Assembly: GCF_002887595.1 (NCBI RefSeq)
Contig: NZ_PEBU01000003.1
Span: 62,001 to 126,000, forward strand
Direction: 5' to 3'
Origin: Bowmanella denitrificans
Lineage (GTDB): Bacteria; Pseudomonadota; Gammaproteobacteria; Enterobacterales; Alteromonadaceae
Length of the DNA stretch: 64,000 bases
The notes under the pieces were generated by a model that was not told the DNA's origin, made no database searches, and saw nothing but the letters and a program-made list of their open reading frames with translations. Positions 17,662 through 26,172 of this stretch are shown here, piece by piece. The stretch's first letter is position 1. Every line of letters begins with the position of its first letter. Both the position numbers and the translations under genes were made by a program.

Positions 17662-19029
17662 TCAGGCCAACACCACATACACCACCAAGGTTACGATAAC
17701 GGCTACCATAATATTCAGTACCAGGCCTTCCCGGGCCATAGTGCGGATCGACACTTTGTCGGTACTGTAAACGATGGCGTTGGGCGCAGTAGCAACCGGC
17801 AACATAAAGGCACAACTGGCGCTAATGGCGGCCGGAATCATCAGTAGTTTAGGATCAACTCCTGCAGCCACCCCGGCCGTGGCCAGTATCGGCATCAATA
17901 AGGTTGCTGTGGCCGTATTGGAGGTGATCTCGGTTAGGAAGGTCACAAACAGACACAACACCAGAATTAGCAGCAAAACCGGCAGATTTGATAAGCCACC
18001 CAGCCAACTGCCCATGGCCGCACTCAAACCTGATGCATCAAAGGCTTTAGCGATACAAATTCCGCCCGCAAACAGCAGCAGCATGCCCCAGGGAATATCG
18101 TTGGCGGTCTGCCAATCCAGCAGTTTTTCCCCGGCTTGTTTACCTGTAGGGGTCAAAAACATGGCCACTACCCCAGCCAGGGCGATGGTGCTGTCGCCAA
18201 CTGATTCAAGCCCAAACCAGGCAGTCCAGTAAGGCCTGAAGATCCATGCCAGAGCCACAATGGCGAAAACGTAAAGTACCCGCTTCTCGCCGCTGTCCCA
18301 TCGACCCGCAGCAGGAAGTTGAAGGTTATCCAGCTTTCCCAGTCCTCTTGTCAGCCACAATGCCATCAGCGGTATGGCGATTAACACAATGGGTAAGCCA
18401 AAGGCCATCCAGTCTAAAAAACTCACCTCTTGTCCCTGGCTTTGGCTATATACACTCATAAAAATAATATTGGGTGGCGTGCCAATAGGTGTGCCTACAC
18501 CACCAAGACTGGCCGAATAGGCAATCCCCAGCAAAATAGCAGCAGACAGGCGTGCATCCTCAACCCGCTTTAACACCGCCAGGGCGATGGGCAGCAACAT
18601 TAAGGTCGTCGCGGTATTGGATATCCACATAGACAGCAGAGCTGCCGTCAGCATAAAACCGAGCACCAGGCGCCTGGCGCTTTGTGCACCGGTCAGACTG
18701 ACCATGTAAAAGGCAAATCGACTGTGAACATTAGATTTTTCCAGGGCCTTGGACAGCATAAAAGCCCCCATCAGCAGAATAATCACATGACTGCCCAGCG
18801 ACGAGGCCGCCTGCTGATGACTCAGCACCCCGGTTAACGGAAAAGCCGCAAAAGGAATTAAAGAAGTAGCTGGAATCGGCAAGGCTTCGGTGATCCAGTA
18901 AAAGGCCGTCAGCAAGGTAATGCTGGCAGTCCACACAATGGGTAACGGCAATCCCTGTTGGAACAAAAAAAGCCACAACAATGTGGCAAGGCCCGGCCCG
19001 CTGAAGAGTAGTAATGTTTTAACCGGCAT
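17662..19029 (-). CDS. DASS-family sodium:dicarboxylate/anion symporter (SLC13-like)
   Basis: 455 residues with about eleven membrane segments. Both halves carry the substrate- and sodium-binding SNT motif of the DASS family: SMWISNTATTLMLLPIALAVL in the first repeat and TEITSNTATATLLMPIL in the second. The family imports C4-dicarboxylates, citrate or sulfate with sodium. The start ATG at 19029 lies inside the end of the NagZ-like gene (11-nt overlap), so the two are translationally coupled. This is an odd pairing for a dicarboxylate transporter. No terminator is obvious before the RND leader. Confidence 0.93.
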   Translation of the reverse strand: MPVKTLLLFSGPGLATLLWLFLFQQGLPLPIVWTASITLLTAFYWITEALPIPATSLIPFAAFPLTGVLSHQQAASSLGSHVIILLMGAFMLSKALEKSNVHSRFAFYMVSLTGAQSARRLVLGFMLTAALLSMWISNTATTLMLLPIALAVLKRVEDARLSAAILLGIAYSASLGGVGTPIGTPPNIIFMSVYSQSQGQEVSFLDWMAFGLPIVLIAIPLMALWLTRGLGKLDNLQLPAAGRWDSGEKRVLYVFAIVALAWIFRPYWTAWFGLESVGDSTIALAGVVAMFLTPTGKQAGEKLLDWQTANDIPWGMLLLFAGGICIAKAFDASGLSAAMGSWLGGLSNLPVLLLILVLCLFVTFLTEITSNTATATLLMPILATAGVAAGVDPKLLMIPAAISASCAFMLPVATAPNAIVYSTDKVSIRTMAREGLVLNIMVAVIVTLVVYVVLA

Positions 19030-20023
19030 GCAGACTTTCCACCATCCTGTTGGCTGATTGCCATTGTGCTTTGCGCTGCAAGGCGGTCATATCAGATGCA
19101 GGCCCTTTTTGTAAGGCCTGCAGCCGTTCGCTGGCCTGATAAGTGGATGGCAAAGCATCCAGCACCTGAATCGCGCCATCACGATGCCCACACACCTGCA
19201 CCATATCGCAGCCCGCATCCATGGCCTGTCTGGCCCTGTCACCAAACTCTTTGACGGATTTAGCAGCCATTACTGACAAGTTGCCGGAAAACACCACACC
19301 GTCAAAATCCAGCTCCTTACGCAGAATGTCACGCAGCCAGCGCCGGGAAAAACAGGCAGGCAGCTTGTCTACTGCGGGATATGTCACATGAGCAGGCATA
19401 ACCGCATCCAGCAGCCCTTGTTCATGCAGGGCTTTAAACACCCGCATATCATGATTGCGAATTTCCGCTTCGCTGCGTTTATCCACTGGCTGCTCAGCAT
19501 CCTGAACGTAGCCCAGGCCGGGAAAATGCTTACCTACGGTTTTCATACCCGCCTGATGTACGCCTTTAGCAAAGTGACCAGCCAGTTCAATCACATGCTG
19601 AGACTTGCTGTGAAAAGCCCGGTCCGCCACCAACGGGGAATGGCCATGAATATCCAGAACCGGCCCAAAACACAAATCAATATCCAGGGCCAGCAGCTCG
19701 GCGGCCAGCAACCAGCCAAGTTGTTGCGCCAGTTCGCAGGCTTTGTCCAGATGACCTTCTGCACTTCGATACAGCGATGCCATGGCTGGCAGTGGACTGA
19801 GACCAGATTTCAAAACTTGTTTATTACCGCCTTCCTGCTCCAGACCTACCAGTATCTTATTGCGCGCATGTTGACGAACCTGCTGAATTAACTCCGCAAG
19901 CTGCTTTAGATCATAAATATTCCGACCGGTTAGCATCAAACCACCAACCAGTGGGTGGTCGATGATTTCTTTTTCTTCGGCGCTCAGTTCATGACCGGCC
20001 AAATCGAGCATCAGGGGCCCCAT
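19019..20023 (-). CDS. NagZ-like glycoside hydrolase family 3 protein lacking catalytic residues
   Basis: 334 residues, colinear with NagZ beta-N-acetylglucosaminidase from MGPLMLDLAGHELSAEE to the end. Substrate-pocket residues KHF (165-167) and the arginine in ADRAFH (135) are kept. The general acid/base loop (Asp174-x-His176 of E. coli/Salmonella numbering) is shortened by three residues and reads GYVQDAEQP with no histidine. The nucleophile motif FSDDLSM reads FSGNLSV, so Asp248 is glycine. DQEGGR reads EQEGGN. Normal NagZ removes GlcNAc from muropeptides in the cytoplasm for cell-wall recycling and AmpC signalling. This copy is probably a non-hydrolytic ligand-binding relative. It overlaps the DASS transporter gene by 11 nt. 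Confidence 0.9.
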   Translation of the reverse strand: MGPLMLDLAGHELSAEEKEIIDHPLVGGLMLTGRNIYDLKQLAELIQQVRQHARNKILVGLEQEGGNKQVLKSGLSPLPAMASLYRSAEGHLDKACELAQQLGWLLAAELLALDIDLCFGPVLDIHGHSPLVADRAFHSKSQHVIELAGHFAKGVHQAGMKTVGKHFPGLGYVQDAEQPVDKRSEAEIRNHDMRVFKALHEQGLLDAVMPAHVTYPAVDKLPACFSRRWLRDILRKELDFDGVVFSGNLSVMAAKSVKEFGDRARQAMDAGCDMVQVCGHRDGAIQVLDALPSTYQASERLQALQKGPASDMTALQRKAQWQSANRMVESLHAG

Positions 20024-20084
20024 GGCATTCCTCTTTGCCTAAACCAGGCCATCACTTTAAATAAATGTAAATAAAAGGCAATGC

Positions 20085-20720
20085 TCAGGGCAAAGTCTGT
20101 ACCCAGGCTTGCGGCGCTTCAAATTGCAATCCCAGACAGAATCCTTCCTCTTCTTCGCGATGATTACGCACTTTGGCAGTGTGGGTAGCCCCCTGACTTT
20201 GCGGGCAATCAATCACAAGCTTCAGCACTTGTTGCTGCCATTCGTGCACATCCGGTTCCTGCGGCAACACCAGTCTGCAGCCACCTTCGGAAATATCAAT
20301 AATCTGTCCAACATAAGAATGCTCACCTATGCTGGCCGTGGCTGGCAAATTCACTTCGCTACGCGCGGTATCGCGCAGACTGCGCCTAAACACCTCTTTG
20401 GGAAAGGCCAGAAATATCAGGTGATCAGGGTGTCGAATCAGTTGCAGTATCTCGGCCTTAAAAGCAAATATCTCACCCAATGTCTCTTCCACCAGATAAC
20501 GGCAGACCACCATCATACCGGTAGTCTGCTCGCCGACAGGCCAGTTGTTTGGATCGTAACGAAGGGCAATATAGCGGCCAATACGCAGGCCCATTAGCTC
20601 GGCATGATAACGACGCTTCTGCAGCTCCAGTAACTGAATATCAACCCTGACACCAAATTTCAGGTGATCTATCCAATATTCCTGTTCCGCCTTATCAGTA
20701 TCCTGCTGCTCACCTGCCAT
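20085..20720 (-). CDS. PilZ-domain protein with YcgR-like N-terminal domain (first of a pair)
   Basis: 211 residues from the ATG at 20720, which has GGGGA at good spacing. The N-terminal half (about 15-110) resembles the flagellar-brake YcgR-type domain. The PilZ domain follows, with the c-di-GMP-binding RRSLR (RxxxR) at about 112-116 and DISEGG (D/NxSxxG) near 142-147. Both binding motifs are intact, so c-di-GMP binding is expected. Targets are probably motility or envelope functions, but no flagellar gene is nearby. It is a paralogue of the next upstream gene (20871-21533), separated by 150 nt. Confidence 0.9.
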   Translation of the reverse strand: MAGEQQDTDKAEQEYWIDHLKFGVRVDIQLLELQKRRYHAELMGLRIGRYIALRYDPNNWPVGEQTTGMMVVCRYLVEETLGEIFAFKAEILQLIRHPDHLIFLAFPKEVFRRSLRDTARSEVNLPATASIGEHSYVGQIIDISEGGCRLVLPQEPDVHEWQQQVLKLVIDCPQSQGATHTAKVRNHREEEEGFCLGLQFEAPQAWVQTLP

Positions 20721-20870
20721 AATAGGTCCCCATTGCTTTATGCCGCTTTGGTTTTGGCGAAAAGAGACGGCATGTCTGCGATGTTAAAAGGATGAAGCAC
20801 TTCCCTGAGGGCGTTGTATCTTGCTTTAAAGATTAAGTTAAATCCGGCCCCTGAAGTAAGTAAAGAGCAG

Positions 20871-21533
20871 TCAGACTAAGTTGTCCAAGTCCGGTTGTTG
20901 CTCGTCGAACTGTATGCCAACCGTTAAAAAGCCATCCTGCATCTTGGAATTACGCACCATACCGCTGACCTCTTTTTTTATGCCTTTTTCCTGCCAGTCA
21001 ATACAAACCAGAATAGGCAACAAATTTACCTTTCGCCCGGTATGAGAAGCATCAAACTGGAAACGACAACCATCGCCGGACACATCGATTAACACGCCAT
21101 CAAATGCGGCGCCTGTCGTTTGATTACTGCGTAATGCGATGCTGGCGGGGATTTTCAGACTTAGTCTTTTGCTGGCGCGCAACGGCCTGCGATGTATTTC
21201 ATTGGGGAAGGCAATAAACAGTAACTTGTCGGGCCTGCGTAAGGTGTTAACGATTTCACTTTTAAAGGCAAAACATTCGCCAAGACTGTCTTCCACCAAA
21301 AAGCGACACACGGCTATCAGACCGGTACAGTTCATACTTTGCGGCAACACAAACTCATCAAAGCGAATAATCAGATAGCGCCCAAAGCGATACCCTACCA
21401 ACTCGCTCTGAAAACGGCTGTCGTATTGATCCAGCAGTTGAACATCAATACGGGTGCCGTTGTGGACATGGCTTAGCCATTCCTTGTCCTGCTCAGAGCA
21501 GGCCTGAATGATAACTTTCTGCAATCTGGACAC
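20871..21533 (-). CDS. PilZ-domain protein with YcgR-like N-terminal domain (second of a pair)
   Basis: 220 residues. The start is a GTG at 21533 with no well-placed Shine-Dalgarno sequence, so the exact start is less certain than the frame. The layout is the same as in its neighbour: an N-terminal YcgR-like half with the shared pattern RIDVQLLDQYDSRFQSELVGYRFGRYLI, then PilZ with RRPLR and DVSGDG. The two proteins align along their whole length and are clearly tandem duplicates that have diverged. They may bind c-di-GMP with different affinities. Two palindromes lie 25-56 nt upstream (21559-21589). Confidence 0.87.
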   Translation of the reverse strand: MSRLQKVIIQACSEQDKEWLSHVHNGTRIDVQLLDQYDSRFQSELVGYRFGRYLIIRFDEFVLPQSMNCTGLIAVCRFLVEDSLGECFAFKSEIVNTLRRPDKLLFIAFPNEIHRRPLRASKRLSLKIPASIALRSNQTTGAAFDGVLIDVSGDGCRFQFDASHTGRKVNLLPILVCIDWQEKGIKKEVSGMVRNSKMQDGFLTVGIQFDEQQPDLDNLV

Positions 21534-21558
21534 CCTGCTGGCTGATGTGCATTGAGAA

Positions 21559-21589
21559 CTTGTACAAGGGTGTCACCAAGAAGTGACAC
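21559..21589. promoter_or_regulatory. Two adjacent palindromes upstream of the PilZ pair
   Basis: CTTGTACAAG (21559-21568) is a perfect 10-bp palindrome. It is followed at once by GTGTCAC (21570-21576) and GTGACAC (21583-21589), a 7-bp inverted repeat with a 6-nt spacer. Placed 25-56 nt upstream of the GTG start, they could be operators or a leader hairpin of the PilZ transcript. Confidence 0.45.
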
Positions 21590-21707
21590 AATTGTTAAGT
21601 TATAGCAGGATTTACAGCAGAACAAGAGGCGTTAGGAATTTTTTATTTCCAGGGCTGTTTATCTTTCAAATATATTTTTGTTCAAAAGGTCAACACGCTC
21701 TATCCAC

Positions 21708-22370
21708 CTACCAGGGAAGCTCATCACCATTGGCATGCCAGAAGCATCCTGAGTTTTCCAGGTTCAAATCATCAATCCGTTGTATCAAGCGCTGCGCAGA
21801 GACCTGTGCCGATACATCACCACCAAAATTAACCATTTGCGTTTGCACATAACCAGGGTGAAGCAGCGCTACGGCAATACCACGGCAAGCTAAATCCCTG
21901 GCCATTGACACACCGGCGGCATTTAAGGCAGCCTTTGACATTCGGTAGCCGTAATACCCACCGGAACCGTTATCGGCCATGGAGCCCATGCGACTGGTGA
22001 TCATGGCAATCTTACTGCCTTTTTGCATATGTACCGCCAGCATTTGACTGACCAGCAACGGCCCAAGGGCGTTGACACGAAACTGATGTTCAACACTGGC
22101 AGGATCCGGCAGGTCGAAGCACTCGTTGCCCAGCACTCCAGCATTATTGATCAAGATATCAACCTGCACATTGGCGAGCGGTTTGAGGGCATCTGCCAGA
22201 TTGGCAACATCGGCCACATCCACCCCTTCCAGCACCTCTGCACCACTTTGTTGCAGCTCCTGGCTTGCTCGTCGGCACAAGCCATACACCTTATCACCAC
22301 GCTGTATATATTGCTGAACCAGTGCCAGACCTATGCCCCGGCCCGCCCCGGTAATCACAACCGTTGCCAT
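21708..22370 (-). CDS. Short-chain dehydrogenase/reductase
   Basis: 220 residues, the classical SDR layout. TGAGRGIG at 7-14 binds NAD(P). NNAG is at about 75-78. A serine precedes the catalytic YGYRMSK, giving a YxxxK tyrosine/lysine pair near 144-148. It is a cytoplasmic oxidoreductase whose substrate cannot be predicted. It starts 11 nt after the kdsB stop, so it is probably the last gene of the lipid A/Kdo operon. No link to Kdo metabolism is known. Confidence 0.92.
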   Translation of the reverse strand: MATVVITGAGRGIGLALVQQYIQRGDKVYGLCRRASQELQQSGAEVLEGVDVADVANLADALKPLANVQVDILINNAGVLGNECFDLPDPASVEHQFRVNALGPLLVSQMLAVHMQKGSKIAMITSRMGSMADNGSGGYYGYRMSKAALNAAGVSMARDLACRGIAVALLHPGYVQTQMVNFGGDVSAQVSAQRLIQRIDDLNLENSGCFWHANGDELPW

Positions 22371-22381
22371 CGTTTTCTCCT

Positions 22382-23140
22382 TTAGCGTTTTAGCTGGCTG
22401 AGTACCCTGGCCAGGTCATCGGGCGTATCAATGCCCGTTAGGGGTGTCTGTACCGCCACATCCACATGAATTTTTTCGCCGTGCCAAAGCACCCTGAGTT
22501 GTTCAAGGGATTCAATCTGTTCCAGACCGGATGGGGTCATGTTCACATATTGTTTAATAAAGCCAGCACGATAAGCGTAGATGCCAATATGCCTTAAGTA
22601 GTAATCGCCTATTTCGTCAATGCTATCAGCATCCAGAAAACGCGCTCTGTCGTAAGGAATAGTGGCACGGCTGAAATACAGTGCATAACCCAGCTTGTCG
22701 GTCACGACCTTGACCACATTGGGATTAAACAGCTCTTCCACGTCACTTAAACGCACGGCCAGTGTGGCCATTTCAGCCTGCCGGTGTAAATTCAGATTTT
22801 CCGCGACTTGCTGAATATTGGCAGCGGGAATAAAAGGCTCATCGCCTTGCACATTCACCACTATCTCATCACTGTCCAGCGCCAGTAAATCTACCACCTC
22901 CGCCAGGCGCTCGGTGCCGGATTCATGCTGCCTGCCAGTCATACAAACCTGGCCGTCAAAACCCTCCACCACCTCGGCAATTCGCTCGTCATCTGTGGCC
23001 ACCACCACGCGACTGGCCCCGGATTCCTGTGCGCGTTCCACCACATGCTGGATCATGGGTTTGCCATAAATATCCACTAAGGGTTTGCCAGGAAAACGCG
23101 TGGACGCGTAACGGGCCGGAATGATGCAGGTGAATTTCAT
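22382..23140 (-). CDS. kdsB: 3-deoxy-manno-octulosonate cytidylyltransferase
   Basis: 252 residues from the ATG at 23140; the frame opens 10 codons earlier, but [21 protein letters not shown] is the universal KdsB N-terminus. It activates Kdo with CTP to CMP-Kdo for lipopolysaccharide inner-core synthesis in the cytoplasm. The nucleotide-binding [16 protein letters not shown], the VVATDDERI segment and the metal/CTP motif [10 protein letters not shown] are all intact. The start lies 4 nt beyond the stop of the ycaR gene, with AAGGG upstream inside that gene. It belongs to the msbA-lpxK-ycaR-kdsB operon. Confidence 0.97.
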   Translation of the reverse strand: MKFTCIIPARYASTRFPGKPLVDIYGKPMIQHVVERAQESGASRVVVATDDERIAEVVEGFDGQVCMTGRQHESGTERLAEVVDLLALDSDEIVVNVQGDEPFIPAANIQQVAENLNLHRQAEMATLAVRLSDVEELFNPNVVKVVTDKLGYALYFSRATIPYDRARFLDADSIDEIGDYYLRHIGIYAYRAGFIKQYVNMTPSGLEQIESLEQLRVLWHGEKIHVDVAVQTPLTGIDTPDDLARVLSQLKR

Positions 23141-23144
23141 TTTG

Positions 23145-23342
23145 TCAGCCCTTAATGCTTTCCAGCTCATCCAGACTGAGACTTCTGGCTTCGTTTTCCA
23201 GCATCACCGGAATATTGTCGCGAACAGGATACGCCAGGCGATCAAAACGACACACCAGCTCAGCGGCTTCAGCCTGATAGAGCAGCTTTCCCTTACATAC
23301 CGGGCAAGCCAGAATGTCCAGTAACTTCTTGTCAAATGCCAT
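23145..23342 (-). CDS. ycaR: Trm112/YcaR family small protein
   Basis: 65 residues, the normal size. It has CPVCKG at 13-18 but only one complete Cys pair, as in many bacterial YcaR proteins, followed by the typical [16 protein letters not shown]. Trm112 relatives activate methyltransferases; the bacterial role is unclear, but the gene is nearly always between lpxK and kdsB. It overlaps lpxK by 11 nt and precedes kdsB by 4 nt. Confidence 0.95.
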   Translation of the reverse strand: MAFDKKLLDILACPVCKGKLLYQAEAAELVCRFDRLAYPVRDNIPVMLENEARSLSLDELESIKG

Positions 23343-24300
23343 GGATTTTTTCCAGCAGTTGTTGTTTAAATTGTTCGGTTAACTTAGCACTTACCGGCAG
23401 ATACCACCATTGCGAGCGGGCAAAGTCCCGGCACTTGACGGCATCTTTCTCGGTCATCAGCACTAAATCATCGGGAATATCCCCATCCCGGAATGGGTGG
23501 TGGTCAGCAAACACCAGTTTCTGCTTAAGCCTGACCTGACGACTGTCCAGCAGCTTGAAAAAACGCTCCGGGTTACCAATCCCCGCCAATGCAATGGCAG
23601 GCTTTCTCAGCTCGCTGATAGACTGGGTCTGGCTGGGATATTTAACATTGACCAGTTGGCCCGACTCCAGCGACATCAAATGCTCACCGGCCTTGGCTAC
23701 CCCGCCATTGACCACCACAAAATCCACCGTCTTTTGTCGCCAGGCCCCTTCACGCAGTGGCCCCATGGGCAGCAGATAACCGTTGCCATGTCGGCGCTGA
23801 CCATCCATCACCAGAATTTCAATGTCCCTGGCCAAGCGGTAATGTTGCAAACCGTCATCACACACAATGATATTGCACTTATGTTCATCGATAAGATAAC
23901 GGGCACCACGCACCCTGTCCGGATCGACCACCAACGGGCAGCCCAGATGGTGGCGCATCATAACCGGCTCGTCGCCCACCACCCGAGGGTCACTGTTGAC
24001 CGCTACGCTATAAGGGTAATAGGGTGCCTTGCCACCATAACCGCGGCTCACCACTCCAGGGTGAAAACCTTGCTGTTTTAACAACTGGCACAGGCGAATC
24101 ACCATCGGGGTTTTACCATTGCCCCCTACCGAGATATTGCCCACCACAATCACCGGTGCATCGACCCTGATGCTGCGCTTAATAGCCAGGCGAAACAACA
24201 AGCGACGGCAGGCTGAGATTAGCCAGAACAGCAAAGTTAGTGGTAACAACAGCCAGATAAGAGGATCGGGCCGGTACCAGCGTTTCTCCAGCCAGCTCAC
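23332..24300 (-). CDS. lpxK: Tetraacyldisaccharide 4'-kinase
   Basis: 322 residues. LpxK phosphorylates the 4' position of the lipid A disaccharide at the inner face of the inner membrane. The N-terminal membrane anchor spans about 13-33. The P-loop [13 protein letters not shown] is at 53-65, and DDGLQHYRL follows in the middle, both hallmarks of LpxK. The start codon is GTG at 24300, forming a GTGA overlap with the msbA stop, which argues for translational coupling. The 3' end overlaps ycaR by 11 nt. Confidence 0.97.
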   Translation of the reverse strand: MSWLEKRWYRPDPLIWLLLPLTLLFWLISACRRLLFRLAIKRSIRVDAPVIVVGNISVGGNGKTPMVIRLCQLLKQQGFHPGVVSRGYGGKAPYYPYSVAVNSDPRVVGDEPVMMRHHLGCPLVVDPDRVRGARYLIDEHKCNIIVCDDGLQHYRLARDIEILVMDGQRRHGNGYLLPMGPLREGAWRQKTVDFVVVNGGVAKAGEHLMSLESGQLVNVKYPSQTQSISELRKPAIALAGIGNPERFFKLLDSRQVRLKQKLVFADHHPFRDGDIPDDLVLMTEKDAVKCRDFARSQWWYLPVSAKLTEQFKQQLLEKIHGI

Positions 24301-26051
24301 GATACCGCTATCCCTTCCTTGAATTGTAATTTATGCAATTGCGCATAGGCCCCGTCTTTGGCCAGCAGGGTTTGATGGTCGCCCTGCTCCAGGATACGCC
24401 CCTGATCAATCACCAGGATCTGGTCGGCGTTTTCTATGGTGGATAACCGATGCGCCACCACAATGCTGGTGCGGTCTTTCTGCAGCTTATCCAGCGCATC
24501 CTGAATCAGACGCTCAGACTCGGTATCCAGTGCAGAGGTGGCTTCATCCAGAATCAAGATGGGGGCATCACGCAAAATCGCCCGGGCAATGGCGATACGC
24601 TGCCGCTGACCACCAGACAGCATCAGGCCATTTTCACCAATATTGGTATCCAGACCTTCAGGTAGCTGTTCCACAAATTCCATCACATGGGCAATACGCG
24701 CGGCCTCTTCAATCTGAGTCCGGCTCACTGAATCTTCCGCGCCATAGGCAATATTATTGGCAATACTGTCGTTAAACAGCGTGACATGCTGGGACACCAG
24801 AGCAAACTGACGACGCAGATCCTTAAGGCCAATATCATTCAGCTCATGCCCATCCAGACTGATGCCGCCCTGTTCCACCCGGTAAAAACGGGTCAACAAA
24901 CTGGAAATGGTCGACTTACCGCTGCCGGAACGCCCCACCAGAGCCAGGCTCTGCCCCGGTGCCACATGAAAGCTGATGTTTTTCAGGGCATTGTTGCTTT
25001 TACCCGGATAGGCAAAGTCGACCTTATCAAAAGCAATCTCACCTCTGGCCCGACCCAGACGGACCTTGCCGCTATCCTGCTCGCGCAGTTCATCCAGCAC
25101 TTCAAATACACTGCTGCAAGCGGCCATCCCGCGCTGAAATTCGGCATTGACAGTGGTCAGCTGTTTAAGGGGCTTCAGCAGCATGGTCATACTGACCACG
25201 ACAGAGGTAAATACCCCTGCCGTCAGACTTTCAATCATACCTGGGGTACTGGCCAGATACAGCACCACCGCCAGGGCGACGGAGGCAATAATCTGAATCG
25301 TGGATTCACTTAACAGGCGGGACACCACCAGCTTCATATTTTGCTGGCGGTTATGGTTGTTGCTTTCGGCAAAGCGCTCTTCTTCGAGTTTCTGGCCGCC
25401 GAACATCAGTACTACCTTATGGCCCTTGATCACCTGCTCTACCACATTGGTCAGGCTGCCCATGGCCTTTTGGATATTGCGGCTGACCAGGCGAAACCTT
25501 TTGCTTACCACCGACACAATCACCGCCACCACCGGGCCAATCAAAAGGAATATCAGCGACAGCTGCCAGGAGTGATAAAACATGATCCCCAGCAGGTAGA
25601 CCACCAGCGCACCTTCCCGCACCAGGGTTAACATTGCTTTGCCCGAAGCATTAGCCACCTGCTCGGTGTCATAGATAACTTTGGAGATCATCTGCCCGGA
25701 AGAATGCTGGTCGTGATAAGAGACAGGTAAATGAATGTACTGGTTAAACAGCTGCTGACGCATGCGCATCACCACCTGATTACCCACCCAGGACAAACTG
25801 TAGCTTCCCATAAAGTTAAATAAGCCACGCAGAATAAACAGCGGCAGCACCAGATAGGCCGCCATACGCAGATAATCCACATTGCCCTTCACCAGGCTTT
25901 CGTCGATAAGCGGCTGCATCTGGAAAATCACAAAGGCATCCACGGCCGAATAGCCAATCATACCAATAATGGCCATCACAAAGGCCAGCTTAAATTCGCG
26001 CAGGTAACGAAGAAAGCGCGGAAAGACCGAAGCGCTGATTTTTCGACTCAT
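24297..26051 (-). CDS. msbA: Lipid A export ABC transporter, ATP-binding/permease
   Basis: 584 residues, the size of MsbA. The N-terminal half carries six membrane segments, and the C-terminal half is the nucleotide-binding domain with Walker A GRSGSGKST, signature LSGGQRQR, Walker B ILILDEATSALD and the H-loop AHRLST. It works as a homodimer to flip core-lipid A from the inner to the outer leaflet of the inner membrane. The start is ATG at 26051, about 120 nt after comEC. It is followed directly by lpxK with a 4-nt overlap. Confidence 0.97.
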   Translation of the reverse strand: MSRKISASVFPRFLRYLREFKLAFVMAIIGMIGYSAVDAFVIFQMQPLIDESLVKGNVDYLRMAAYLVLPLFILRGLFNFMGSYSLSWVGNQVVMRMRQQLFNQYIHLPVSYHDQHSSGQMISKVIYDTEQVANASGKAMLTLVREGALVVYLLGIMFYHSWQLSLIFLLIGPVVAVIVSVVSKRFRLVSRNIQKAMGSLTNVVEQVIKGHKVVLMFGGQKLEEERFAESNNHNRQQNMKLVVSRLLSESTIQIIASVALAVVLYLASTPGMIESLTAGVFTSVVVSMTMLLKPLKQLTTVNAEFQRGMAACSSVFEVLDELREQDSGKVRLGRARGEIAFDKVDFAYPGKSNNALKNISFHVAPGQSLALVGRSGSGKSTISSLLTRFYRVEQGGISLDGHELNDIGLKDLRRQFALVSQHVTLFNDSIANNIAYGAEDSVSRTQIEEAARIAHVMEFVEQLPEGLDTNIGENGLMLSGGQRQRIAIARAILRDAPILILDEATSALDTESERLIQDALDKLQKDRTSIVVAHRLSTIENADQILVIDQGRILEQGDHQTLLAKDGAYAQLHKLQFKEGIAVS

Positions 26052-26172
26052 GACAGTGGTCAGGGTATCCGTTTAACGCCCGCTTCAACCGGGCCCAATC
26101 GGACTATTGTAACCGCCAGGCAATAATTCCCCAACTATCAATAGGTTTTTGCCTAAAATTCGGTCACCCACA

